Notes under the pieces: model-generated
What the model saw: only the letters and a program-made list of their open reading frames with translations
What the model was told of the DNA's origin: nothing
The model's database searches: none
Shown here: positions 27,381 through 40,400 of the stretch, piece after piece
Position numbering within the stretch: the first letter of the stretch is position 1
Layout: each line of letters begins with the position of its first letter
Translations under genes and position numbers: made by a program
Assembly (NCBI GenBank): GCA_949130495.1
Contig: OX422211.1
Location: 396,735,049-396,799,048 of the forward strand
Origin: Sambucus nigra
Taxonomy: Eukaryota; Streptophyta; Magnoliopsida; Dipsacales; Adoxaceae
DNA length: 64,000 nucleotides
Direction of reading: 5' to 3'

Positions 27381-27700
27381 GAGGGGTACTCATTCAACTC
27401 CCTCAAAAAAACTAAGTTTAGCGTGAGCCGACCCAAATCTCAAATAGAGTAATGATGGGGGAGCAGTCCCAAAACAAGAATAAAGAATATTGGGTGAGTA
27501 AGTCCAAATCACGAGCAAACCCAAAAATTGATAAGGAAATACAAATGATGGGAGAGCATGCCCAAGACAGGAGCAAAGCAATGATAGACGAGCAAGTATA
27601 AAATTATGAGCAGAGCAAATAAGGTAAAGCTAATGAGTGGATGCCATACGAGCAAACCCAAGCCAGCGAGGGGGTGCTCTGCGAGCAGCCCCAAGTTTTT
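27381..27700. repeat. Degenerate short interspersed motif around GAGCAAACCCAA
   Basis: Variants of GAGCA(A/G)xCCCAA recur roughly every 35-60 bp (about 27462, 27515, 27567, 27650 and 27681), separated by ATGAxxGG-type phrases. It is too diverged to define a unit length. The small frames here are by-products. Confidence 0.4.
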
Positions 27701-29384
27701 TCAAGAGTGATGTTTACGTAAAAGATTATTTACTAATATTTTTGTTATTTGTACATGGGAGTGCTTATAAAAAAAATCTTAGCCAAGAAAGTATGGCTCG
27801 AGTAGATGACCAGTTGAGATCTTTTGAGAGTTTTGATTTGGAGGTTGAGAGGCAAGTCTTGTTGAGCAAGGTAAGGCTCAACCATTTCAGTATCCTTGAA
27901 AAGAGAGAATGCTAAGATGATGGGCCCAAGAGGTCACTCACAAACACTTGCACAACTCACATTTAGTAAAATGGGCAAGACACTGCTCGCCAAGTCATTT
28001 TGAAATTCAACAGTGGCGAGTGGCTCCCAATATTGCTCGCAAGTTTTCAAAATTGTTTACCAAGTAACCGTTTGCAATATTCACAAAATCGAACTTTTTG
28101 GCACTATATCACATATTTGCTTTTCGACTTTGGTTGCATTAAATGTCATCTATCAGAGTGGACAACAACAAACAGTAAAATATGACAAAAAGTACTACTC
28201 ATATAGTGTCACAATGGAATATCCCTTTGGCGCGCACACGCCACATTGACCCTAATGTTTAGCTATAAATAGAGCATCCGAGTAAGGTAAAAAAAAAAAC
28301 ACTTTTGAAGCACTGTTACTCCGCCCAATCTCATGAAAAAAATATTCTCTCCCTGCTCTATCCTAAGTACTTAAAGTGCCTGTCTCTTCACTCTCAAATA
28401 ATCATCACTCTCAAGTGATTCCATTCTTTTTGTTCCCAGTGAAAAGTTTGTATTTAATCATTGTCTTCCTCATATTATAACCAGAAAGTTGTCGTTATAT
28501 TGCAAAAGTTAGTTTTTGATTTACTTGCTACTCTTAAAACTTTGAACACCTTAAAGACTATTTCCATTAGAGTGGGTCACGCTTCTTCCTTTAAGATTAT
28601 TCATAGACCCCAGTACCACTAACCTCTCACACAGTGATATATCAGTTATATTTTTTTATTGGTCTCCAACAATTAAATTTTCATAGTACGACTAATTATC
28701 TGTATATTACTTGAATAATTTGGTTACGTGGTTTTGCACACAAATAGTTTATGTTATTGCCCACAGGAGCATTATCATATTTTGTGAAAGAAAATGGTTC
28801 TTTATTCTTTATCTGCCGTGATAAATTTGTTCGTGTTGGTCTATGTTTCACCACTATTCTCCCCGATTGGATTGATATTTTGAAAACAAAAGGTTCGATA
28901 ATCTAATTTATGTGATTGCTCTAACATCATCCATTTGCTATTTTTTCATAAATATGTGTAATTTACTGACAGAACACTGGATATCGTAATGTCAATTGGT
29001 GATGATACAGTAATAATGGTATTGGAGCCATTGCCCTTGTTATTATTTTCATGTGAATGATAAAGAGAAAAAGGAGCATGTTAAGATCGAATTTGATTTA
29101 TGGAAAAATATGATTTTTGTTGGGGCATTTCCCCTTATTTCTTTTATTATTATTGTATTTAGTTGAATCAATGTTCTGGTTTTCATATATGTTAGACTTT
29201 TATATGCGATTTGTTATGGACTTTATTGCAATGTTATTTTTTAATCTATAAAAAAAATTAGTTCTAAAAATTTGAAAATGTGGCAATTGATAAACTATAT
29301 GTGACATTAGGGATGAAATAGAATAATTTGATTACAAATGCTATTGCTAAAGAACACCGCGGGTCGCATGCTAGTAAAGGTTAG
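27701..29384. other. Non-coding stretch with one LTR-like promoter motif
   Basis: CTATAAATAGAGCATCCGAG at 28262-28281 is a good TATA box followed by a pyrimidine-rich, AATAA-poor tract, as in the U3/R part of an LTR. No flanking LTR ends, PBS or gag could be fixed. The remainder is featureless AT-rich DNA. Confidence 0.3.
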
Positions 29385-29389
29385 AAATA

Positions 29390-29642
29390 GGGGTGATAAT
29401 GGGTCATGTCGTATCGGTTTCATGCCGGGTCTAATCGGGTTTGTGTCAAAATTACCTCTATCCAAACCCGATTCATTAAGATTTTCGTGTGTACCGTGTC
29501 GTGTCTTATCGGGTTCGTGTAGTGTATTTATACTAAATGACTAAACTCAAATCCAATTCTTAAAATTGTCGTGTTTAACGTGTTCATTCGTTAAGTGCTC
29601 GTATTCGTGTGAATCGTATCGTGTTACGAGGTTGCGTGACAA
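29390..29642. mobile_element. Degraded hAT-type MITE of the GGGTCGTGTCG family
   Basis: It begins TAGGGGTGATAATGGGTC and is full of CGTGTCG, GGGTT and ACCCGA words, like the complete element at 34703-35290. The right inverted repeat is not preserved (GTGACAATTTGCAG near 29635), and no target duplication could be found. Confidence 0.5.
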
Positions 29643-29770
29643 TTTGCAGTCATGAGAGCATCAGGAGTGGTGGAGAGAAATGAAAGGTAAGTTTACCAAA
29701 CGAAAAGTGAGTTTTGCCTTTTCTTACCGCTGCCTTCTACAGTAGTGAGTATCAACAATTTGTAAAATAT

Positions 29771-29962
29771 ATTCCTACGAACTTATGTTGTTCGTAGGAA
29801 ATATAAATTATATTTCCTACAAACAACATTAGTTCGTAGGAAGTTATACGAACATCTCTTCTTCGTAAGAATTCAAATATAAGATAAAAATAATTATTTA
29901 TACTTTCCACGGACTTTATTTGTTCGTAAGAATTCCTACGAACTTCAGAAGTTTATAGGAAC
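29771..29962. repeat. Palindrome cluster built on TTCCTACGAA, possible MITE
   Basis: A near-perfect hairpin spans 29772-29842: TTCCTACGAAC..GTTCGTAGGAAATATA facing TATATTTCCTACAAACAAC..GTTCGTAGGAA. It is followed by more TTCGTA(A/G)GAA words and a second weaker hairpin ending at 29962. The cluster lies about 300-490 bp upstream of the DENR start codon, in the likely promoter. Confidence 0.7.
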
Positions 29963-30258
29963 CCTTTGCAAATTCAGTAAGTAATTTGTATATTTGAAGA
30001 ACCACTATAAATCGTGAAATGAAATTTGTTAACTTCTTCCCACGAGTGTACTTGTCCGAATTTATAAACTTACAAATTTTATTAGCTTTTAGCCTTCACA
30101 ATGCGGATGCTATGAGTGGGAGTAATAATATACCTATTAAAAAGTAAAAGAAACGCAACCTTAATTTGAATCCGATTCTTGTCCTTTTTGCCTCAAAACT
30201 CTTCCCAAGTTCCCAGGCACAACTCCACACTCGAGAGAAAAAAAGAGTGAGAGAGAAT

Positions 30259-30406
30259 ATGGCAGAGAAGGCCGACGCGGTCCGTGTATTATACTGTGGG
30301 GTTTGCGGATTACCAGCAGAGTACTGTGAATTCGGACCCGATTTCGAGAAATGTAAACCCTGGTTAATCCAAAACGCACCTAATCTCTACCCAGATCTCC
30401 TTAAAG
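30259..30406 (+). CDS. DENR: DENR exon 1 (residues 1-49 plus one base)
   Basis: Carries the four-cysteine N-terminal module. The donor is AAAG|GTCC at 30407; reading on would give KGPSSKP and a stop at about 30426. The 5' leader is GA-rich (GAGAGAAAAAAAGAGTGAGA), typical of plant housekeeping genes. Confidence 0.92.
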
Positions 30407-31815
30407 GTCCCTCCTCTAAACCCTAAGCACGCTACATCTTCTATTTTCACTAACTTTTATTCATTAATCATTGTTTTGTTGTTGTTTCAGATGCAACTGA
30501 TGCTGATAATCTCTCAACCCAACTCCAATCCACTTCAATCTCTCAATCTACAGCCCCCTCTGGTAACCAACACAATTTCTGCTTATTCTATAGACAAATT
30601 TGTTTATTTAATTGAGTTAGATAGGGACTGTGACACCCCATATATAACTCCGCGCATGTCTCAACCTAAGTTTTATTTATAGACTAGCAAGTACTATCAC
30701 GTAACCAAACTAATCATGGAACTACTAATTATCCAAATATGATTTCACCCCAAGGGCCGTGCATATATTTTCATTAAGATATTCGCAGTCTCATGTAAAT
30801 AATACTCTCTTAGTTTTAATATCTTTTTAATTAAACTGGTTCTTCTCCAAACTACCATAAAGGATAAATAAAATCAATGTATCCTGCAAAAGGGATGTAA
30901 CTAACTACACGTGTAAGAATACAATCCAAGTACCAACCCTCGCAATGTCACTCATAAGGAAAATACAAGTAAACCCACATAAAGTATATAACATGACATA
31001 GGGTTCATTCTCAATTGTCCATCACTAGAGTATATTAAATTCTTTCTCATTATTTATTACATCACACGAAAGTCACTACCTTCGGTGTCCATCTCATGCC
31101 TCTATCGGTAAGTCTGTAAGAATCCAATACCTAACGGACTTAAGCAAAGCACACAAATAAATAATGGAGCGATCACTACGCAGTAGCACCACTAACAAGC
31201 TCATACCCGACCCAAATAATGGCTTGAGTCAACCAACCTTCTCTCATCACGAAGGGGGACACCCCTGAACGCATGATCTAAAATTATGATCTCCACTACG
31301 TCCTGGCCATCTCAATTGGCGCGTGGTACACGGTCCCGATGTTGAACGCAACCCCCAACCGATAGATTCACCACGAGTAAAGGTATGTTCACATAATCGA
31401 TACAATAGGAAGGCTCACCTACATCATATTGTATACATCACACCATACATCACACCTAGTTCTAGGTCCTAAATTTTTTTTTTTCCAATTTTTTTTATTT
31501 TTTTCTTGAAATTAACCTTCCAATCAACACATATTCAAAAAAATTAGGTCAAAATACATTTTTTAGTTATTTTTAAAAAATCAACAAAAAACTGCTGGTG
31601 CAGACTCTTTATAAATAAGGTATTTCGAGCAGTATTTTGTGGATTTTTTAAAAATAGCTAAAAAATGTATTTTGACCTAATTTTTTGAATATGGGCTGAT
31701 TGGAAGGTTAATTTCAAGGGAAAAATAAAAAAATTGAAAAAAATTGTTTTCTAGGGCCTACAATTAGGTGTGATGTATGGATGATGTATAGAGCATGATG
31801 TAGGTGAGAATTCTC

Positions 31816-31871
<56 letters not shown>

Positions 31872-34800
31872 TGGATAACGCATACACTCAAGCGTACCCA
31901 AAATATCCAAATCCCCGAACGCTGGATCTTCATCTCAATTAGGTTTATTCTCTCTCAAAATCATGTCAAACATATATAATTGAGTAGGATACCGCGTATA
32001 CTCATGCGTACCCCAAATCATCTAAATTCCTAAACACCGAATTATTTAATACGTTCTTAGGTTTATTAACTCTTAAAACTTATTAAATCGAATTCTTAGT
32101 TTATTATGTTTCTAAACTCTAGGTACATGTCTATATATATAGATACATTCTCTCTTAACATACACATATATCTCCTCATTTAGTTACCAAATTAATCGTA
32201 CGGCCTATAATTTCTCACGACCAGAATTAACCACCCAAACACTTTAGCTAGTTACCCTCCAAGCTCAATGTGTACACACGACCATATGATATCGCTCTTT
32301 CACGCGTCTACCCAATCTAATCCAATCCCCAACCTCGGATAGTACAATTCATTTAAGTATTAACCATTCTTCTGCCTTAATTAAAATTACACAATTTGTC
32401 TATTGGTTTATACACTAATAAACCTAAATTCCGAATTTTGCCAACCATCTCTCGTATAGATAACCTCTCATATACTCGAATCAACTCGGGATAGCTACAC
32501 GGTCCATTCCCCAACCCGTCCTCAGTCCGATCCAGGGCCCAAATCAATTCACACCTGGCTGCAGGCCTAGATTTGCCTAAAAACGAGGGCTTCCTTCCCA
32601 AACTTCCATTAATGGTTTCCAAAGCTCTAAATCGAAACCCATACAATACCATAACTAAAATCTAAGGGTGGGAACATGCTTTTAAACCTTTTTAGACAAT
32701 CACATGGTTTCAAGAACGTCAAATCCAAACTAAAACTTAAAGATTAAAACTTTCAACTTAATTCATTGTTAGATCATCTTAGGGTCTATTCATCATCAAT
32801 TTCAGAAATAATCCTTAAATTCTCACGTGGATAATTCGTATTAATAAGTTTTCAATATAAAACCTCACGTATTTCTTGGATCTACACCATTTAAGCATTC
32901 AATTTTATGTTCTAATCATCACGGTACAAGTATCAATGCAAGGCAGATTCTTAACACCCTTAATTAACCCAAATCATTCGTATAATCAAACTCAATTAAT
33001 CTAATCTCTAAACATGCTTTAAAACTCAGATTTAAAAACGGAAAAACACATATTTTATATCAGTTACAGATTTATAATGAGGATTGCAAGATATTCTTGC
33101 CTGAACATTGAAGAACACGCGGTTGTAAGCTTGGATCCTTGTGGTTTGTCCTCCTTGGACTTTTCTCTGCTTCTCCCAAAGACCCATGGCTGTTAGGGTT
33201 CGCTTTCACTTTGTGAATAAATGGTAATGATTGACCCTTAATCCCACTTAAAAACTTAAATTCCCGCACCTCCATTAAATGGCTATTTTCGAGCCCCTAA
33301 ATGGGCTCAAAACATTACCCGAATTGACCCGAAACTCATCCTAAGGGTATACTTACTATCGGGTCCAATTTAAAGCGGTAAATCACATAAACGGACATTC
33401 GTGTCACCCCGAGTTCAGTCTAAACGATATTACCCACAATCCACGGTAATACCTCATGACGTCAATAAATAATTCACTTAATTATTCTATGCGTACACAT
33501 AGTCCCAATCATATAATTGATATCACTAATTAATTATTCTAAACACACGTTACAAAATTCATACCGCATGCATAATTTAATTATCATCTACATTATGCCA
33601 ATTTATTATTACTAAACCACACAAGTAATTATTAGTCCCATTTATTAACTTATTTCTCACATAATAAATAATATATATAGTCCACGAAAATACGGGGTAT
33701 TACAGGGAGCCCTCCAAAAAATATAATTAAAAGCGACACGAAACTGAGGTGTTGGATTTGATTAATGTGTGAAGTCCACCTGTGGTCCTTTTGTATGTTT
33801 TGAGGGTCGCCCGTGAATTACTTTGTAAACTTATTGCATAAAATTATTGTGTGATTTGGGGTTCGCAGCGCCCTTTTTGTGTTATAAATACTCATGAAGC
33901 ATCACAAGATTCTCACAAACGTCATAGAAAAGTATATATATGAATCATAAATGATGCTTTGGGGGTCAAACTCCATGAAATAAAAACTTGGAAGGGGTGG
34001 GGTGGGTTAGTACAACGAATTAATGGGGGCCCTTTTTTTGATGTTATATTAGATTTGTATCTATTTAAATCAAAGTGGGAATGCATGTTTTTAGGGGTTA
34101 GGCATGAATCCTTGGTTAGGGATGTATCGGGTCACGACCTGGTGGTTTAGTTTATGAACCCAGTTAGTTAGGAGTTAGTTAGGGGTTATTGCTACTCAGG
34201 GTTAATTGAGTTTAATTGAAGCTATCTGTGTACAACATCATGATTAAAGGGAGGCCTTTTTGGGAATGGTTGGGAGGTACGGGTGCAAAGAGTTGGCACA
34301 TGTATAGTTTGATGATGTTGGAAGAGATCAAGCACAAGGTTAAGATTTGATATAAAGACGTGTATGGGACATTAGATTGGGGAAGAGGTGGTGAACAAAA
34401 TTAAGTAGTTAGAAGAGATGTTAGTTGTTTGAGAGGTTGGAGAAGGCTTGGATATAGCTCGAGGTAAAAAAAAAAGGTAGACATGAAAAAAGAGTGGAAG
34501 AGTTGGGGTTAAAAAGGGAAACATCTTAGAACCAAAAAATAAAATTGAATGGATCAATTATTTGGTAACAATTTGATTTCTTTCATAGAATTGTATGTGA
34601 CGAAAAGGTCTTGAAAGAGTTAGAGAGGGAGGATGGTTAGCTCTTGTAGGAAAAATTGTGTTAAGAGATTATGGGTTCTTTGAGAACTTTATGAGGAGAA
34701 GGTAGGGGTGGCAACGGGTCGTGTCGAGCCGGGTTCGCGTCGGGTGATAAACGAATGATGTCAAAAATCCATCCACTTAAACACGATTCGTTTATTATAC

Positions 34801-37387
34801 GGGTGAAAAAATTAAATTCATATACGATCCGTTTACTTAACGAGTGACACGACACGATTCTTTTACACCTGTTAAATAAACGAATGGTTTTAACTAAGTT
34901 CACCCGTTTAACACGGTTCACCCGGTTACTTTAAAAAACTAGAGAGGAAACAACTTACTTATACTTGGTTAAGAATGGATAGTTTTCTTGACAAATCGAT
35001 GTGGGATGTTTGAATGGCGGGTTGTAAACGGATTGCAGACGTATTAACGGTTGACGGGTTGTAAACCGTTGATGGGTTGTAAACCAGTGATGGGTTGTTA
35101 CGCGATTCATAAATTAAACGGGTAACTAACGGGTTTTGCGAATATACACAAAACTGATTCGTTTTCTTAACGGGTCTGGCGGGTCTACTAGTTTATGATC
35201 CGAATCCGTTAAGTGTATAGACCCAAACCCGGTTAAACCGTTTCAATTTCATGTCGTGTTAACGGGCCGTGTCGTAAATTGCCACCCCTAGGAGGAGGTA
35301 GGTTCCATTGGGTTACAAGGGTTGGATAGGCACCAATGTTGTCTTTGAGTATTCGAGTAACAAATTTCTTAGATCGAATGTCTTTTGTTGTCAGTCCATC
35401 TATTTTTTGTGTCTTGGGGTTGGTAGGCTTAAAGCACCTGGCTGCATTCTAATAAAATTCTTCGGGGTGGTTAATGAGGAATTTATGAATATCTTTCACG
35501 AATGATTTTGGAGCTATGTAGTGAATGAAAAGACCGCCGCAATGTTTTGGTTCTAAAAATGGGTTACTTAAAGCTAAGGAGTTTAAGCTTACACCTATCA
35601 ACATAGTGACATTCTTATGCAAAATTTGGCCTTGAGATTGATAGAAGTTCTATAGGAGGCGATATGAGTATCACAAGTTGCTTCCATTAAGGAAACAAAT
35701 TCTAGACTTAGTTTTAATGGCCAATGAAATAGGGGAGGATGACAAAGGTAAGACGAGAGAATGTAATGTTTAAGATCAAATGTGAGTGCATATGATCATG
35801 TGACTAAGACTTTTTTATTTTGATAATTTGGTTATCTTGGTCCAATCAGATAATTTGGTTATCTAGGGCACGTGTAGTCCCCCAATTTGAAATGGCCATG
35901 GCAAAAATAAGGAAGGTGACCTCACAAAGTTTTATATATCGAATATCAAACCTTGTATATCATTTGCCTGTCGTAAAATCGTACCTCTTTTACCTCTTGA
36001 GGGTTCTTTTTGGATTTTGTTTTGGAGAAGAAGAGACTTGCTTTGCCATAAGGAAGTGGATTGGTGGGTGTTTATGATGTTCCTTAACTTTTAGTTAGGG
36101 TAAATGAGAGACTAAGATAAGGCTTTTAAGGATATTACTTCCAGTTTTGGAAATATTATCTTTTACGTTTTGGAAAATGAGGAATAAATTATCTTTTAAT
36201 TAACTGGTATCATTAATCTTTTTGGGAGATGTTCAGTGTTACAGATTCTCATCGCTAATGGTGGGTTTCAATGTGGTTGAGGAGAAGTTGGTTAGGTTAT
36301 TCTTAAAAAGAGGGTGTTAATTAGGGGGTGGCTTTTGATCTATTTAGTGATGCCATTGGGGGTACCATGAACAATGTTTAGTGATGCCATTAGGGGTACC
36401 ATGAATAATGTTTAGTGATGTCATTGGGGGTACCATGAACAATGTTTAGAAAAGCACTGGAGGGTATCGAGACTTAAGTCTCAATGGTCAAGAAGATGCT
36501 TGTACCTCCTTCGAGATGTGGGGCGTTGAGCTTCGAAGAGATTTATCTTTTCGTTTTGGGTATGTTGGTACTAGGTAGTGTTAATAGTAAATGTAATGAA
36601 GAGATTTACTCTTTTGGGAATACTAGGATAAGTTTAAAACTCTTTCATTGCATTTTGGCATTCTAAGGTTTTTACTTGATGCGTACCTTTTAGTATAAAT
36701 TGGTATTTGATGTAATGGTGTGAGCATTCAATTTTGCCTTCATTAGTAACTTTGAAATTTATCTCGTGTTTTATCTCAAATCTGGATACCATTGATGGTG
36801 TTATTGTTTGCATCAATTGTATTATGGGGTTCGAGTCACGAGGGTCTCTTGAGGTGGGAAGAGTGATATGGGCATCATCACTCCTCTGTGAACTCATTGG
36901 TGACTCGTTAGGCTTGAAAGCCATAAATGTGTGTGCACACCCAATCCCGTTTACATAAGAATTTTTGTGGGTATTGTCAGGAGGAAGGGTAGGAAGGATT
37001 ATTTGTTGCCTATGAAGGATGTTATATAATTAAAAGAAAGGGTGTTGGTGGTATTGGCAATCCGTTGAAATAAATGTGTCTTGTAAGGAAGTGGTTGAGG
37101 AGGTTTTATTTAGAAAAAGGCTCATTTTGACACTATAATAATGAGTAATTGGCTTGTGTGGTTAGAAAGGAGTCCTACTGTAGGCTATTGAAGTTTGTTT
37201 TCCAGATGTTACATTTGCTTTTCATTGGGAGAGTGATTAAATTATCCTTTGGGAGGATATGTGGCTTGGGTGCCTCTCCTTCTTATCCTTTACCTTGGCA
37301 TCATAGATTCACCAATTCTCCTTTCTATGATATCTCAATCACTTCTTGAGAATAACCCAATTTTTTTGTAAAATATTGACGGAATCC

Positions 37388-37438
<51 letters not shown>

Positions 37439-40400
37439 ATGAATTATTGGTCTTGCTCCACGTGGAGGAAGGTGCCCCTTTACACGTGAGAAGAGGGACA
37501 CCAGGGTTTGGCTAAGTGATTCCTTTGGTCCCTTCTCGTGCATATCTTCCTTTTTTGTGTTCCAAAAATTGTGGTTGACTTCTGTTCTTTTAAGCCTTAC
37601 AAGGTGAATGGAAGGTTGGCATACCTCCTGAAGTTCAATAGCATGCACGGTTGGCTTCATGCAATAGGGTTAACACTTGCAACTTGCTCCTATAGAAAAA
37701 TCTAAAGCATTTCTGATGCAAACAAGCGGAAGCGAATTTACTCAAACATAAGCATGCACAAAGCAACATTTTTGATTAATATTGAATCAATAATTATAAG
37801 AGGGGAGTCTTTTATTTATAAAGGATAGTTTTCTTAGGCAAGTCTTCTCACCAATAAGGAAATTAAAAGATAATTACTTAAAATAAACGATAACTATTAC
37901 CTAATTTAAAATTATAGGGATAATTGCTGGAATTGAAGAAAAAGGAAAACAAATAGTATTCTCTCCCTCTTGTAATCCTTGTCCTCCCTTGAGAGAAAGC
38001 TCACCCTCGAGCTTTAGAGAGTATCCTTTTGGTCTCTGGATGAATTATGACTTGTGTGAGGAGGGTTTGTTCTTTAATCCTAGCTTTGATGTCATCTTCT
38101 TGTGGGGTCTCCTTAAAGAGCAGAGGAGCTACCCAGTGACCAAATGTGCCGCACTCAAAGTACTTAAAATTGGAGGTAGAGGGCTGTGTATTAGACTTCG
38201 CGTAGCAGGTGGGACGTTGGTTTGTTGGGCACTAACACTGCGTAGATGTTCCTCCAATTTCTCGGCATAGATGACCGCTTTCTCAAGGACTTATTGTCTC
38301 GTACGATAAGCTCGTTCTTGATTTTAATTTGCAATTCATTGCAATAACGACAAGTTTTTTGTTTCTCTGTCTTGCTAAGTTTTGCTTGGGTGTATACGAG
38401 GTGGAATTGCTCCGTGTACTCCGTCACAATGGAGAGACCTTGTCGTAGATTTTGAGCTCGTGAAAACAAGTCCACCTCGTAGGTTTTTAGGATGAAATAA
38501 GCCTCTTATTGTACTTCGTCGTCTTATCTTGGCCCATGAGGTTCTTTCTTTCTTCCTTTCTCCTTTCACATATTCCATTCCACCGAACTTTCGCATTTCT
38601 TGTAAACTTCGTACACATTTCACATCACTCACATCACGAATTCCCTTGTACTCAAAGACCTTCTTAATTGAGTTAATCCAATCAACTACCACATTGGGGT
38701 CTATATTCCCTTCAAATTTAGGAATATCAATCCTAACATCACTCACATGCTCCCCTAGTACGTGAATCAATCGAGAGATATCCATTTGATTCGAATTTAG
38801 CTCCTCGAATGAATCTTTATATGAAGAGCCCCTGTCGGCAATACTGGGCCCACAAACTCGGGCAGAGTGTTGGTCTTCCCATCCTTTTGATAATAGGTTT
38901 GGGTGTGTTAGTGTTTGGGGGCGTTCATCCATAAGAGATTTACTCCTCTTTGCACTTGAAGCATATCCTCTCATCACGAGGGACATATCTATCATGTTGG
39001 ATTTTTGGGACAATTATTCGAAGTTTGTAGTTTTGCCTTCCACCACCCCCATTAATGGAATAACGCGGAGCAAAATCATTGGTAAAACAACTCATCCAAC
39101 TCTCCTTGGTTGAACTAAAGAATTTTTGTGTCAAGAATCCTCCAATTACGCCTTCATTCGCAACCCATTGTCTCTTCCCACAAGCTTCCTGTCGCCCGAG
39201 GCCTAGATACGGGATATTTGGTCCATCGGAGGCAAACATATGCGATGAAGGGGGATCGGCTAGGGAGTCATTGATCTTCACAGAACAACTTCAGCCAAGT
39301 CGAGATTGGGCTTAGCTGTGGTGGGATAAAGGGCCTTTTTCCTTTGGCCGTGGAAGTTAAAGGTGGGAGGGGGTCATTTTGCTTTTGGGTTGGGCCGAGA
39401 GGGGTGTGGGTGTTGTTTCGGCTGGGTTGGGCAGGGCGGCTGAGTGGATAGGGTTCGCGGTGAGTGAAGGTGGTCGAGAGGTGGAAGCTGGGAGGGTGGG
39501 CGCTGTGACGAGGCGGGAGGGGTGGCTCGTTTGTCGGTGGCGGATGAAGGCCCCTCGACTTCGGTTGGGTGGGTTTGGCACCCATTGGAGCTGATAGGGT
39601 GGCAGTCAACTCATTTAGGTTTGAGTTGCTTGGGGTTGTTGGTCTACTAGGGTTTAATGCAACTTTGTCAAAGCAACATTATGATCCTCCTCCTTCTTTG
39701 CTATTGATCGTGTCTTCGTCATTATTTTTACTTATTCACAAAATTTGATTTTACTCACTAGACTCGCTCACTTTAACTCTGATACCAATTGATGCAAACA
39801 AGCGGAAGCTAATTTACCCAAACGCAAGCAATGTACAAAGGTAAGATTTTTGATTAATATTGAATCAATAACTATAAGAGGGAGCCTTTTATTTATAGGC
39901 AAAGAAGAGTTTGTTAGGCAAGACTTCTCACCAATTAGGAAACTAAAAGATAATTTCCTAAAATAAAAATAACTATTATCTAATTTAGAAATAGAGAGAT
40001 AATTGCTAGAATTAAAAAAAAAAGGTAACAAAAATTATTCCCTCTCCCTCTAGTATTCCCTTAGGGTCGATTGCCCCTATCCACCCGCCACATCAGTTTC
40101 TTATCCCCTTCTTGGTATATATACTTTGCAAATGCGGATATGAAGACGCTTTCTTGGTACTGCAATTTGTGAACCTAGTACTCTGATGTATGTGGGAAAA
40201 AGGGGCACGCGTTTATTCTAGTCTGAAATGAAAATAGTGCTAGTCCTAAAGGCAAATGGGGTCACAAGAGTGCTGGAGAACGAAAACGACCCGACTGCAC
40301 CTCGTCTGAATTGGGTCTATATAAAGTTGGGCTTGTTAGTAATTGGAGCCTAAAGCTGAAGTATTAGAACAACCGAACTGGGCCTTACCTAGTTTTGGCC

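Larger units (their letters stand above)
30629..33704 (-). mobile_element. Solo LTR (3076 bp) in DENR intron 2
   Basis: Plus-strand ends are TGTGACACCCC and GGGGTATTACA, the same terminal pattern as the 3.2-kb LTRs of the array, so it is probably a related family in the same (minus) orientation. Flanking pentamers are GGGAC (30624-30628) and GGGAG (33705-33709), a target duplication with one mismatch. No internal region or second LTR is present, so LTR-LTR recombination removed the rest. It begins only 67 bp after exon 2. It contains the hairpin at 31414-31808. Small frames within it are not genes. Confidence 0.8.
37714..40095 (-). mobile_element. Gag-only LTR retroelement (2.4 kb) in DENR intron 2
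   Basis: The right (5') LTR is 39790-40095, starting TGATGCAAAC and ending CCACATCA. The left (3') LTR starts at 37714 with the same TGATGCAAACAAGCGGAAGC and can be followed to about 37975, where its end is lost. On the minus strand TGGTATCAGAGT (plus 39776-39787) follows the 5' LTR after two bases, the initiator-Met primer site. Flanks ATTTC (37709-37713) and GTTTC (40096-40100) look like a 5-bp target duplication with one change. The interior carries gag pieces but no pol, so the element depended on others for movement. Confidence 0.8.

Noticed and set aside
30166..30258. Upstream extension of the DENR frame to 30166
   Set aside because: It has no ATG; the ATG at 30259 has good context and gives the family's usual MAEK-type start.
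30161..30379. Minus-strand frame opposite DENR exon 1
   Set aside because: It is the shadow of the conserved exon on the other strand; exon homology and splice phase settle the plus strand.
37325..37660. 111-aa minus frame with a Ser-Leu repeat
   Set aside because: The repeat is the translation of a (GA)n microsatellite, and the rest matches nothing.
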